A stretch of DNA of 64,000 nucleotides from Zygnema cylindricum (lineage: Eukaryota > Streptophyta > Zygnematophyceae > Zygnematales > Zygnemataceae). The DNA lies in assembly GCA_037447655.1 (NCBI GenBank), contig JBBHKE010002505.1, positions 101,911-165,910 of the forward strand. The letters are read 5' to 3'. Below are positions 10,886-23,700 of the stretch, piece after piece. Position numbers and translations under genes: made by a program. Numbering within the stretch: the first letter of the stretch is position 1; the number at the start of each line of letters is the position of its first letter. Below the pieces are notes generated by a model, which saw only the letters and a list, made by a program, of their open reading frames with translations, was not told the origin of the DNA and searched no databases.

Positions 10886-13800
10886 ATGTCAACTTCGGAG
10901 AGAGCAAGAGAGTTCAGTATTTCGGGTTCTCAATTTGAGAGGACCCTGAATACGGAGAGAAAATTTGAAGAAATATTTGATACACTTATGAGATATGTAG
11001 ATTCTCGTTTTCAAACTCAACTGAGTGAGAGCAAAAAAAACACTTCGTTTCCGGCTACCGATCCCTTTAGAGGAGGAACTAATGAGAGTGAGAGAAAAGA
11101 GAGGATTAGGAAAGGAACGTCGAAGATAGAAGAAGAAGAGTCTGAGTTTGACGAAGGGTTGGAAAACGAAGAAAATTGTAATATGTCAGGGAAATCTGTG
11201 GCTTTTAATGGCACTAATTATGTCGTTTGGAAGAAGTTTATTTCAGACCAACTTATTCTCAAGAAGCTTTGGAGAATTGTCAATGGAGAAGAGAAAATGC
11301 CACTTGAGAGTAAGGCACGTGCTCAATGGAGGTTGAAAGATATTGCGGCAACGACCGGTTTGATGAAAAATTGCACTTCTTTTGTGCTTGATCATTTTCT
11401 TGCTCACGGCACGGCCCATGAGTGTTGGCAAGCACTTAAAGAGCAATATGAGAAAGGCGTTGAGAACAAGGGTCAATATGTTTATACGGACTTTATGAAT
11501 TTTAAAATCAAGTCAATTGAAGTGATGGATGATGTCGTGAAGCGTTTCAATATTATACTCAAGCAATTAATCAACAAAGGCCGAGTTATCTTGGATGTGG
11601 ATAAGTTAAGCGTTTTTCTTAATGCTTTACCGGAGAGGCTTTTGCATCTTAAAGCTATTTTACGAGCGAAGGCGGATAACACCTTTGGATTCACCGTCAA
11701 TTTTATCAAAATGTCGGAGGGTACTCCATCGACTTCTTCAAGTGGAGGAGGAGGAGTTCTCAACTCTACTACTCCTGAAACCCCGGATTTTAACTATGCC
11801 GGTGGTAAATGAGGTGGTAGAGGAGGTGGCCCGAGAGGTGGTGGTGGCGGTCGAGGCAACAAGAGGGATCAAAGTCATCCACCGAAGGTCCCTTCGGATC
11901 TTTCCAATGTGACATGCTACCTGTGTAACCGGCTTGGACATTTGTCTTCATCTTGTCTGGATAAGGATAAGCAATGTCAATTTTGCGGTAAGTGGGGGCA
12001 TACAATCCCTCAATGTTATGCAAAGAGTGGAGATTCCGGAAGTGGAAGAGGAGGTAGAGGAGGTGATAGAGGCGCCCGAGGTGGCGACCGAGGAGGAGGC
12101 CGTGGTGGAGGTCGTGGTTACGGTAATGCAAATTACTTTGACTATGGTAATGAAACCGGTGATGAGTTTCCAGTTCTTAATCTTAGCCTTGATTTGGTAA
12201 GTAGTGGAGGAAATTTGGAGAAAGAGTGGATTATTCATACGGGGGCATCTCACCATGTTTGCACGGATGCTACCTTGTTCGATGATATGAGGGAACTCAC
12301 GGTTCCAAAGTTTATTACGATTGCAAGCGGCCATATCATTTCGGTTGGTACGGTTGGCACGGTTCGGCTTGATCTTCTTTCATGGGATAATGATAGGAAA
12401 GAGAGATCGACGGAATATCTTCTTCAAAATACACTTAATATTCCAGACGGTTCGGTTAATTTGTTAAGCGTTCCACAAATCCAAAAGAGTGGTGGAAGCT
12501 TACCTGCGAGAGGTGATCAATCTATCGAGATTTGGAATGAGAAGGGGAATGTAATTGGAGAAGGAGTTGTAATGGATGAGAATCATAGTCGGCTCTTGTG
12601 GAGGAGGCCGAAATCTACATTTTCCACCAAGGGAATTTCACATCAAATTTTGGAGTTGAAAGGTGATCTTACCTATTGGCATCATCGGATGTGTCACACA
12701 TCCGAGGTAAGTTTGAAGAAGATGATTCGTCATTTTTCGGTGAGGGGTTTGGACCTTGCATCTGGTGAGAAGGTGAACGGATGCGGAGGATGTAGCAAAT
12801 GACGTCAAATTCAGAAATCCCATCCGAATAAAAACATCAAGCATCGAGCTCAAAGTCATTTGGAGGTTGTCCACATCGATCTTTGTGGACATATTAAACC
12901 TTAGACAATTGGAGGTAATAAGTATACTTTGGTAATTGTTGATGACTTCTCTCGGAAGTCATGGGTGTATTTATTGAAAAAGAAATCGGATACATTTGAA
13001 AAATTTAAAGAATGGCATGTGCTGGCCAAAAGGCGAATTGATAAGAAGCTTAGGTCCATTCGTTCGGACAATGGAGGGGAGTTTGTTGTTTTAGAGGGGT
13101 ATAGTAAGGAGTGGGGGATAAAGCATCAATTCACGACACCTTATTCTCCTGAGTTAAATGGAGTGGCCGAGAGGAAGAATCGTACCTTACAAGAAATGGT
13201 CCGTGCGATGGTTCATAGCTCCTGAAGAGAGATGTTTTTGTGGGGAGACGCGATTCTTACGGCGAATTATATTTGTAACCAAAGAATCACTTCGGATTTC
13301 AGAAGTAAAACGTCGGAGGAGTTATGGAGTGGGAGAAAGCCCACGGTTCATCATTTGAGAATTTGGAAATGTCATGCTACGGTTTATGTGGAATCAATTA
13401 AGAGGAAGGGGAAATTTGCTCTAAGGTGTTGGCCGAGAATTTTTGTTGGTTATAGTGCGAAGGGGAATTTGTACTGATTGTATGATCCGGCTCGTCACAC
13501 CGTGGAGGAATCTCGGAATGTGGATTTTCATGAGGATCTCAAATTCGCCATGAATTCCGTTGGGAAATGTAAAGAAAATTTGGATTTTTATCGAAGGGTG
13601 AAATTGAAACTTTTCCGTACATTGGGGATTCAGAATCCGATGAGGAACCGAATGTGAAAACTCAGAAAAAGAAATTGGGAAAATCGGTTGAAGTTGAATT
13701 TGAAAGAAAGAGTAACGGATCTTTGGATTTCGAGTGCCTTCGAACATTCGGAAAATCTCAAAGCACTAAATCGAGTGAGAAAGAAATTGAAATTGAATCA

Positions 13801-15520
13801 GAGGAAAAGAAAGAGGAGAAAGAGGAGGAGCAAGTTCTTAGAAGGAGCTCTTGGAGTACAAAATGGAAGAATCCGGAAAAACTCACTTACGATCGAAAAG
13901 GGGAAAATGCATCAAATTCGCATTATTTTCTTTCCGATGCTAAAGAGACAGAGTTTCTTTTATAGCAACTCTTACGGAAAAAAATGACCAGCATCCTCAA
14001 TCTTATGTCAAGGCAAGGAGGTCGACCGATTGGGAGAGTAAGTGGAAACCGGCGTGGGAGAAAGAATTTAAATTGGTGGTTGATAATCGACCTTTTGAGG
14101 AAGTAAAATTACCGGAGGGGAAAAATGCGATAGATGCAAATTGGGTATTTAAGACGAAGACTGGAGCTTCGGTTGAAATTATTAAGTACAAGGCGAGGCT
14201 TGTTTGTAAGGGCTTTCAACAACGTGAGGGAATTGATTTTAAAGAGAGTTATACTCCCGTGGTGAAGTTCGACTCACTACGGATTATTATTCCACTTGAA
14301 GCGATGGGGAAAAAGCACGTCCAGCAAATGGACGTGGAAACTGCGTTTTTAAATGGTGAGTTGGAGGAAGAGGTAAACATGGAGGGACCGGAAGGCGTGT
14401 CTCCTTTGCAGGAAGGAAATGTATGGCGTTTGCGAAAGTCATTATATGGTTTGAAACAGGCGCTGCGCACGTGGTATTTGAGACTTCATCAAGTACTATT
14501 GAAATTCGGATTTGAACTACGTCCGATTTTGGAGTTTATGTGAAAGGTGAAGGAGTTGATCAAATCATCTTTTCTATTTATGTGGATGATTTCTTGATGG
14601 CATGCGACAAGTTGGATCGCATTAATGAGTTGAAACGTTACATTGGATTACATTTCAAAGTGACAGATCTTGGAGATGTACGATATATTTTGGGAATTGA
14701 AGTGATACGCGATAAAAAGGGGAACATTAAATTCAGTTAAGCTCAATATTATAAGGAGATTTTGGAGAGATTTGGTATGACTGACGCGAAACCGCTTTCT
14801 ACGCCGTTGGATGCAAATCTACACATTCGCAAGTTTGAGGAAGAAGATTCTGTCGATGTACACTATCGAGAGGCGGATGGTTCACTTATGTACCTTAGCG
14901 TTGGTAATCTTCCAGATATTTCGGCCACAGTTTCCATCATCAACCGTTATTGTCAAGAGCCAAAGAAGGCGCATTGGGAGGCCGTATGACGTATCTTTCA
15001 ATACTTAGTTGGTACGATTAATCTTGGACTTTTATTTACTTTTGACAAAAAATCTTTGGAGTTTGTTGGGTATTGTGATGCCGATTGGGGCGGCGATTTT
15101 GATTCAAGTAAGTCCACGTCAGGGTACTGATTTATTTTTGGAGGAGCCGCGATCTTGTGGAGTTCTAGGCTACAACCTACGGTTGCGTTGAGTTTCACAA
15201 AATCTGAGTATATGGTTGCGTGTCATGCATCTAAGGCTTCGATTTAGATTAAGGAGGTGTTACGTGAGTTAAGCATTCCTATTGGTTGTATGACGATTTA
15301 TTCTGACAGCATGAGTTCGATGGCGTTGGCGAAAAATCCAGTGTTTCACAAGAGGACGAAACACATCAGGATCCAATGGCATTTTGTAAGAGATTTGGTT
15401 ACAGCAAACGAGATTGTATTTTCGTACGTTTCGACAAAAGAGGAGGCGGCAGATTTGCTGACGAAAGCAGCTACGCATGATATATTTGAGATGGGGCGAC
15501 CAAAACTTGGATTATTTTGA
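10886..15520 (+). pseudogene. Copia gag-pol, inactivated by stops and frameshifts
   Basis: The frame opens at 10886 with gag (SGKSVAFNGTNYVVWKKF, HECWQALKEQYEKG). Two zinc knuckles (CYLCNRLGHLSSSC and CQFCGKWGHTIPQC) flank Gly-Arg-rich stretches. The protease motif reads HTGASHH at 12236, so the catalytic Asp is His. The integrase zinc finger, HIDLCGH, RSDNGGEF and NGVAERKNR follow. Reverse transcriptase has WVFKTKTGASVE, MDVETAFLNGELEEE and IYVDDFLMA; RNase H has GYCDADWGGDFDS and the C-terminal tail. In-frame stops lie at 11810, 12800, 12902, 13223, 13475 and 14738, with more in RNase H. Frame changes lie near 13590, between 13960 and 14073, and near 14520. Domain order is standard for Ty1/Copia and it cannot make a full polyprotein. 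Confidence 0.93.
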
Positions 15521-15553
15521 AGAGTTTGGCGATTCCGACAATAAGAGGGGGAT

Positions 15554-16169
15554 TGTTTGGTTATTGTCGTTTTCGCGACATTTCGCGAAGCTTCATACCA
15601 ACATTTATTTGTTGACGTGAAAGTATCACCTCATCGTACAAAATGTGCGATGACGTTTCGCGGTACTATTTTGAAGCGTCCGCGAACGAAACATACTATT
15701 TCGTTTCGCGCAACTTCATGTTTTTTGTGCGCAGTTGTCATATTTTGCGTGCAAGTGTTTTCGTGTGACGACACGTGTTTATGTCAACGTTTGGAGTTAG
15801 TCGTTTCGAAGGAAGAAAGCGCGTGCTACTTTTTTCGTGGAAACGTACTTGCAGTGTGCACAATCAGCTAGGGACAGACTTCGTCGCAACGTTAACTTCT
15901 GTTTGTCTTATCTTGTTGTCTCTTAGTGTAGAGTAGCGAGTATATAGGCAGCAATGTATATGTGCAGAGTATTGAATCTTATATGATTGAATCATAGAGG
16001 ATTAATCTTAAAGTAAAAGATTATTTAAAGAGGAAAGAGAAGAGAGAGAAGAGAGAAAAGAGATGATGTAAAGAGGCTTCGCCTCTTGTCTTTTATGAGC
16101 TTCCGGTGTGTAATGATTTATGTTTTGTGAACTATTAAGAGTGAATGTCTTTTTCTTAAAATCCTACCA
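15554..16169 (+). repeat. Right LTR of the 10-16 kb Copia element
   Basis: It starts TGTTTGG directly after the polypurine tract at 15540-15552 and ends near CCTACCA at 16169. Compared with the left LTR it has substitutions near 15590, a short 'gagaagaga' expansion near 16040 and a deletion of about 38 bp near 16080. Confidence 0.85.
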
Positions 16170-16660
16170 AAATGTCCAGATAAAGCGAAATTGGGTTAAA
16201 GCTGCCACTTGGGAAAGACATCCTAATAGAAATTAAAAAGTATACACAGAAAGTATTTTTGAAAAGTTGAATCAATATACACCACATGTTTCTTTATGTA
16301 ATATATTTCATCTTGGTTTCTTTATATAGGTTTACAGCTCTAAAATTGGTAACCCTAACCTTTTTTTTTCAGCTTTGTAAATTTGAATTCATCAAAATGT
16401 TTGTTACGAAATTTGAATTTTGAACCTGGGAATAGAATGTTCAAAATAAAAAGACGATTTTTAAATTTGAAAATGGAAATTTGAATACAGTGAAAGCGCA
16501 GGAAACTGTGGATAGTGGATACCAAGTGCGGTGAAAGCGCGGCAAACTGTGGACAGTGGATAGCAAGTGCGGCAAACTGTTGACTGTGGATACCAATTGG
16601 ATGGTACTTTTGGTGGGCCGTTCGTTGGAATCTTCAGCTGTACGTGAGATTTTTTTTACG
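16170..16660. other. Intergenic, no gene seen
   Basis: This is flank right of the Copia element. Short repeated phrases occur ('gtgaaagcgc(a/g)g(g/c)aaactgtgga', 'gtggata(c/g)caa' near 16490-16590). No coding signal was seen. Confidence 0.4.
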
Positions 16661-16663
16661 TTT

Positions 16664-16740
16664 GACGTGTACATCGCCCACATCGTCCAGTGTGTACATC
16701 GCGCACATCGTCCAGTTTGTATATAGTGCACATCGTCCAG
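16664..16740. repeat. Three-copy tandem repeat, about 25 bp
   Basis: 'gt(g/a)(t/c)a(c/t)ATCG..CACATCGTCCAGT' repeats three times with small changes. The last copy forms the outer part of the left arm of the inverted repeat at 16726-16794. Confidence 0.7.
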
Positions 16741-16794
16741 TTTCAAGAGACTCTCCTCGGCGAGGAGAGTCTCTTCAAACTGGACGATGTGCAC
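16726..16794. repeat. Long inverted repeat: 34-bp arms, 1-bp spacer
   Basis: The arm at 16726-16759 (GTGCACATCGTCCAG ... ACTCTCCTCG) is the reverse complement of 16761-16794 with a single mismatch, around one G at 16760. RNA or single-stranded DNA would form a near-perfect hairpin. The left arm continues into a three-copy tandem repeat and the right arm does not. Confidence 0.9.
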
Positions 16795-17046
16795 AATTGC
16801 TTCGCGAATCTAAAAAAGTTAAAAATCCAATGGTTGATACATATGCATATAATATTAGAGCCGTACAGAAAACATGTTTCGTCTGACAAAAAAAAATGGT
16901 ACGGATCTGTACGAAATCGTACGGCGTCTAGTAAACAACCCCACTTTTCCTCTAATGGAAGTTCACCCTTAATAGACAGACTGACAAAAGACAGAAAATA
17001 GAAAATACCTTTTTCAACATGAGATATGAAAAGAACAATGTTTTTA

Positions 17047-17480
17047 CTACTATTGTGTATTGGCAAGAAATTTATCGCGTTAACACCGATACCGATAGTA
17101 TCGGTTATCGAACGGTCAAGTGTCTCGATATATCGCTCCGAGACCAACAAATTCCTTATCGACGATTTATCGACGATAAGTGGAGAAAATATATTACGTT
17201 ATATATAGTACTATATAGTATACTGTATTATATTTTTCACTGTATATAGCGTGGTATGCCAATTGTAACAATCTGTTCCGTATTCTTTGTAACGGAATAA
17301 CGACGGTTCAGTACGACGGCATAAACCGTACAGCCATACGGTTTGAACCGTACAGCTATCGCCGATAGATATTGGTACCACCAGTGTCGATATATCTTGC
17401 CAATATATAGATTATTGGCAAGCCAAAAAAAGGTACATATCGATTATCGGCAAAACCCTGCCGATTACAGTACAGTAGTT
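17047..17480 (-). repeat. MITE of the TAGTGTTG family, reverse orientation
   Basis: This matches the 62056-62506 copy in inverse orientation: 'attgtgtattggcaagaaatttatcg' at the left, 'gaccaacaaattccttatcg' and 'ttatcgacgataagtgg' inside, and 'gattatcggcaaaaccctgccgat' at the right. Both terminal inverted repeats are degraded. It lies about 270 bp upstream of the start codon of the TPR gene. Confidence 0.7.
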
Positions 17481-17597
17481 TTTACAGCGTGTAAGCCGCC
17501 CTACTGGACACGCCGGATCGCATGATGACGTCTCACTTACAGAGGAAACCTGACGTGGAGTCCGACGTGGATTCTTTTACTCACTGGCCGACGAATC

Positions 17598-17598
<1 letters not shown>

Positions 17599-17641
<43 letters not shown>
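17599..17641. repeat. CT dinucleotide microsatellite upstream of the TPR gene
   Basis: An uninterrupted (CT)n run of about 43 bp ends roughly 110 bp before the ATG at 17749, so it lies in the promoter or 5' UTR. A pyrimidine-rich tract also lies directly upstream of the ferredoxin start codon. Confidence 0.85.
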
Positions 17642-17644
<3 letters not shown>

Positions 17645-17748
17645 GGAATTCCTCCGACCTTGCGCTTACTTCCCGTACCTCACTATATCCCCCGTTAAAC
17701 CTTTCAATCCACTTTTCCTTTCTCTCACCTTCACCTTCTCCCTGTCCC

Positions 17749-20700
17749 ATGGCCTCTCTCCTCGCCGCGGCATGGCCCGGCCACCGCCCCTCGCCGGCCC
17801 TTCCGCGGCCTCTCTGCCGGGGCACGAGCCTCGCGCGGACTGCATTTCCCGGAAGCAGACCCTGCAGCGGAGCTTCTACGGGCCGTTGGCACTCCTCTAG
17901 GGCCAACTGCACGCTTAGAGGGGGAGATGGTAGGAGAGGTTTTGGAGACTCTCCTGCATCAGAGGTATGCTTGTGAAAGGGGTTTTTCTAGGATTTTTTA
18001 GGGTTTTCAAGGGTTCGGTGGATTTTTAGGGTTTTTGCAGGGTTTCGAACGGTTTTTTCTGGGTTTCTCAGGGTTTTTCAGGTTTTTTTTTTGGGGTTTA
18101 AGGCTCACAGAAGGTGTGAATGGTAAGGATTAAGCAAGGATTGGCAGTTTTTTTTTTGTTTTTTTTTTGTCTTTTTTGGATTTGAAGGAAAGGTTAAAAA
18201 AAAGATTCAGGGCTTGCGACAATGTGGTCGGCGAGGGAGGGGGGAGGGGGTGGAGAGGAGAGAGAGGGGGAGGGGGTGGAGAGGAGAGAGAGGGGGAGGG
18301 GGGTGGAGAGGAGAGAGAAGGGGAAGGGGTGGAGAGGAGAGAGGGGGGGAGGGGGAGAGGCTGAATACTTTGATGATAATGTCAAATCTTATGCTGCGAA
18401 GGGATTCGAAAGTTCAATTTGTGACTCGAACCAGAAAAATAAATTATGAACAAATGGTAAACAGAAAAGGATGATTGGACCTATTTGTAGTTTGACAATT
18501 ATTATATTCCAAATTATATACCGCTACACAACGAATATAGTGTTCGTTAATTTCGCTTTTAAAGGTTTATTTGAATTTCAATGTTTAAATATCATCAGTG
18601 AGAACTAATTTCGCAATAAACCGATTTTTTATTTCTTATGTTTGGAAATGTGGATAAATAAATCCATTTTGATGCCAGATAAAGATTTGATCTTGAAATT
18701 GAAGATACTGTAAAAAGAAAAAAACTTAAAACACCACAACGAACTTTGAAGATGCCTCTTTGAAGCCATTGCAGTAAACCATAATCCCTAGCGCACTCTA
18801 AATGGCCATGAGTGGTCAAGCCACAATCTGAACCTGAGAAGATAAACCTTAGAAAAACCCTTGAAACCGCTGAGAAACCCGCTAGAAACTCTTGAAAAAT
18901 CATTGGAAATGCTCAAAATTCCTTGAAAACCTTCCTCCAACCCCCTCAAAAAGGCTAAACAGAGGTGGTGGGTCAGAAAGGCAACGAGGCGGTGGGAGGA
19001 GAAGAAGCCACGACCGCCGATGATGTAGAATTTGAAAGAAGACTAGCGTCAATAAGGAGGTGAGAATCATATGGGGTCAGGTTGGGGAACAGGTTTTTGT
19101 GGTTTTTGCGTTTTTTGTGATTTTTGTGGTTCTTGTGGTTTTTGTGGTTTAGGTTTTTGTGGTCATTTTTGCGGTTTTCGTGATTTTTGTGGGCTCTTTG
19201 AGAAGTATCTCACTTACATTTTTTGGTCATGTTACTCAATTTTTGACCAAATATCGGGTAACATGACCGAATAATGACCAGAACATCACCGGAAAATGGA
19301 AATGAGAATAGGCTTTGGTTCTTCATTGGTGCTTGGAAAGAATTTATCGCAATCTTATAGGTGCCTCTCAAATTTTTGTCTTTTTTTCTCCCTGGTACCT
19401 ACACCGTGTATCGCTATTAGTGTTTATGTTTTTTTCGCCACTTAAAATATTTTTTCTCCGTGCACACATGTCCAATTTTTGATTGGAGACCGCGATGAAG
19501 ACCTTGCCTTTCAATCGCAATCCTCGGATTAACAATCTGACAAAGTGTGCCTAGAGAAAAGATGTTTTAAGTGAGAAAAAAAACCATTAACACGAATAGT
19601 GATACACGGTGTACACTTTCCAGCACGCCGATGAGACAAGCCTGGCATTCAACATTGTTCTTATCATGTGCTGAAGAGATTTTCTGAGTCATTTTTGGGG
19701 GGGGTGTGTCACACAGAGCAACACCAGAACGTAAACGTAAGGAGGTCGAGAAGGAGCTTGGCCCACTGGATTACGATGCCCCCCCAGTCAAGGAAGAAAG
19801 CTCAGGATCCAACATTTCTGTAGGGGTGAGTGGAAACAAATGCCTTTCTATGTATCTTCACTTCTAAAGGATTGCGTTTACCACATTTTGTAACTCGGAT
19901 CAAAAACGTGGCGTAAAAGAGCAATGATTGGCACCATGTCTTCGATTGCGGTATTAACATTACGGCAGTGAGGACAAACTCCTTAGAAAATTGTCACCAA
20001 AAGTCGAATGAAAATGACATGGTGGCAAGGTTGTGAAGCACAACTGTTTGATGTACTTTTGTTCTTGAAGGTTTTTCTACTTCTGTCTTCACAGTTTGCA
20101 TTGATGTAAAAATATTGCACAGGGTTGTTTTTGAATATGTGAAAACAAAACATAAATGTTAAGGACTTCTCAGGCAACAAGTGCCAGAAAAAGAATGCTC
20201 AAAGTGTCTATCATTTCAAGTCCTTTTACTATACATTCACGGGTCTGGGGTCACTCCATGTCCGACCCGACCTCATTCATTGTGATCAAGTGAACGTCAG
20301 TTTAAGTAATTTGTGAGGTTTTTTCATCTGGAATAGGGTTAAGCATATCAAAATGGAACGTCTATTTCTGCCTTTTGTGAATTTATAGGCAGTGGGTTAA
20401 CAGTATAATTTAAATGGCAAATTCATTTTTCAAGTTTAGTTTATGGGCATGTGATTAGGGGGGAAAGGAGCAGATTACATATAATTGAAATACCGTTTTA
20501 CTTGTGTTAGTCATTTTGTTCTTTCAAAGAGGTATTCGATAATTTGATCTACGTTGTCGCTATGCGCAATTATATTTTCCGAATGAGCGTGCAAAACAAA
20601 GTAATAAACAAAATTAAATTTGAGGCTATTATCTTGAATCAAGCCGTTTTACATTATCTCAAATCACCTAACAACCATATCTATGCAGTTTTTTTTGTCT

Positions 20701-23700
20701 TGTAGCTTAACATGCAACCCTATGACGAGTTGCACATTTCTAACATGTAATATTTGTTGTTGGTCAAAAGTTTAAAATCTAGGAAAATACACTTCTAAAG
20801 GTTGAAAAAATCGAAAGAGTACACGCCCTTGCGAGTTTTATTTTCCTGAGACAATGTTTTTAACTATTTCTGGTTTACGTGGGCCATTATTAGAATGCCG
20901 TAACATTCATTTTCATCAATTTCTGATGGTATAAAAACTATTAGGAAGATGTAAACAGAAGTAGATACACATTCTGAAAGCTTAAGTAAACCTTGTTTAA
21001 GTTTTTTTAATCATCCTTTCACTGCACAAAAAAGCATGTAAACAGCCCTATTCATTACAATCAACCTTGTGTACTTAAATTTTTTTGTTATGAAAGCAAC
21101 CTTTTTTCCTGGAAAACAATATTTTGTAGCGTGGTAGCTTACACTGAAATTTACAAGAGTGTCTTCTTAAAGAAAATCATAATTACAAATTAGATTGTCT
21201 AGAACATTGGCTATTGAAAAATAGTTACTTGTGATTGTTTATGAGTACAAGACTTCAAAGTACATGTTCAGGTGTAGGTACAGACTTTCAGTGACATAGA
21301 TTTGAGTAATTTATCCATAGCTACTCATTTAAAGGCGTCTTTATTTGTGAATAATTTGGTATTTGATTATATTGATACAAATTTTGGAGGAAACTTAACT
21401 GTTTATAACTTGGTTAGGAAATTACTGATACCTTAACATATTTAGTTGTATATGTATATTTTTACGGTAAGGATTGCGATTTGTTATCCACTTGTTTTAC
21501 TACACCCTCCATCACTATTAGAGTTAATAGCACTAACTTGGTCGCGGCTTTTTCTGGCTGAACGTGTTAATCACACTATTTAAGGCAGTGGACCACATTC
21601 CGTTACGTCGCATTATAGTAGCTACGTATTGCACATTCTAATTTCGCATTTACACTATGAATTCGTTACTCTAATTTCGATGGGTGATGTATTACAGTTA
21701 ACACTCTTGTATGGTTTTGAGTTGAAAAAACCTACAAATAGCGACTGACAGTGTGCTATTAAGAGCCAATGGCCTAGATGAAAGCTCAAGCATCAAAAAG
21801 CTTATGTTAGGAATAGGCGTATAATAGATGGCCTGTGAAAGTAAAGAAAAGAAAACATGTCCATACAGGGTGACTGTTCAATTCTAAAAAAAATGACCGT
21901 TGACAATAGTTAAAATTCCATAAGATATAACAGATGGCATAGGTTTGTTGAATACGACATATTTTGGACATTCTGGGATTGGATTTTTTTTTAGCCAACG
22001 GTGTAAGCAAACACTATCTTCTATCGGTCAGATATTAACATTTCATATTTTTCTGGTCTAGTATTCCAAATGCTTTAACGGTTTCCTCTTTCATCTTTAG
22101 TTTTTCTCTTAACCTTACCTGTCCATCTTTTATGCAGGTGGGAGGAGGAATTGCTGCTTTTGTCCTTCTCGGTATTTTTCTTTTTTCGGATATTTTGCCT
22201 GACACGTGAGTCTCTGGACAAGCATTCAGGAAGGCATTTGTTTAACTTATTTATTGTGCTTGACTCATGGGTATCTCTCACTACTCTATTCAACTTAATT
22301 TGTTTGGATTTTTTTGGCAAGGGATCATTTCAATTCAAGTCTACACAATTTCATGTGTGATGGCCTAAATCATGTCGGCAAACATCATCTGACATTCCTT
22401 TGTCTTTTCTATTAAACAGCTATTTAAATAAGCCCTGTTCAATATAGCGGCCCGTTCTAATTTTATGGACATTGTTGAATATTATTCACTTCTGACAAAC
22501 TGAATTGTAACTAAATGGAGTGTTGCATATCAAACGGGTTTTGCCAATAATCGATATGTTCTTTTCGATAATCGATATTTTGACGCGATGTATCGAACTA
22601 CCGATAATCGCAATATATTGATATTGGGATATCAGCGTTGTGGATCTACAGCTTGTACAGTCCATACATTTCATACATTTCGTACATTCCAGAAATTCTG
22701 TACATTTTGTACATCTAAAATATTTTCATCAAAAACAAATATCGTTATCGCGCTATATGGGACATTTATCGGAAATCGGATAAATATGGAATTTTGAACT
22801 TCCCCCTATTACGAAAAACGGAATTGCAAGATTTCTTTATACTTATTTATTTATTTTGTTTTCAATTTCGATAGACACGCAACACTACTGAATGGTGACC
22901 AGAATCATGTCCATATTCTGTGGTTTCATGCTCAGTTATCAGTGTGGGATACGTAATCCGACCGTCTTTCGTTGCTCTAATGTTCGGGAAAGTGCTGCAC
23001 TCTTTCCAATTGAAAGTGCATTGAATATAAGTATAAAACCAGCTGAAAGTATGCGTCATTGTGAATCGCAATTAGAGTGAAAAAAATACGAGCGTGGGAT
23101 ATTTTAGGGTTATTAACTCTGATTCAGTTCCATTGATGTGGCCGATTTGGGCCTCTTAAAGAATTAGCGTCCAGGAAAAAACAATTTGTATATAAAAATG
23201 CTATCTTGTCGTCAGAGGGCAAAAAACTACGGCAGCAAATCAGTATTATCAGCACCAAAAGCGATTCACGGAGAAGATGATGACCTTTTAGGATATCATG
23301 TCTTTTTGTTCTGGCAATCGCGGAGTTCATTACACTATGACCATACCGGTTTCAGTTTTTACGTCAATTTTTTTGGATTGAATTGGGAGTGGGTAGTTTT
23401 AAGCGGGTTATTATGCTGAGATATTGGTTGTGGTCCTTAGGTGAGGGCATCAAACACGAATTATAAAAGTGATATAATTAAACTCTTTTATGATTTGCTA
23501 TTGTTTGTGATTCAGCGGATCGAGGGTTCCAGCTGCGCGACAGGATGGTGAAATCCAGCTGTCAGCAAAAGAGAGAGCCTCTTTGCAGGTGGGTTTTTTA
23601 TTTTAGTTTGTGGGTTTTCAATATTTGCAATTAAAGAGAAGGTCGGGTGATCTCCTAGAAAACTTTGAGGGTGCTGAAATTTAACAGTTATTAAACGTGA

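Larger units (their letters stand above)
9886..16169 (+). mobile_element. Copia LTR retrotransposon with a tandem truncated neighbour
   Basis: The order is truncated RNase H tail, LTR (10165-10806), primer-binding site, gag-pol remnant, polypurine tract, LTR (15554-16169). Because RNase H sequence lies directly left of the left LTR, no target-site duplication of a simple insertion can be read there. The layout fits two head-to-tail elements sharing one LTR, with most of the left one deleted. The LTRs differ by indels and substitutions and the frame carries many stops, so the element is inactive and clearly older than the Copia element at 31-36 kb. Confidence 0.85.

Noticed and set aside
22075-22320. 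Minus-strand Lys-rich open frame
   Set aside because: It overlaps the membrane-segment exon (22138-22205) of the TPR gene on the other strand and has no domain.
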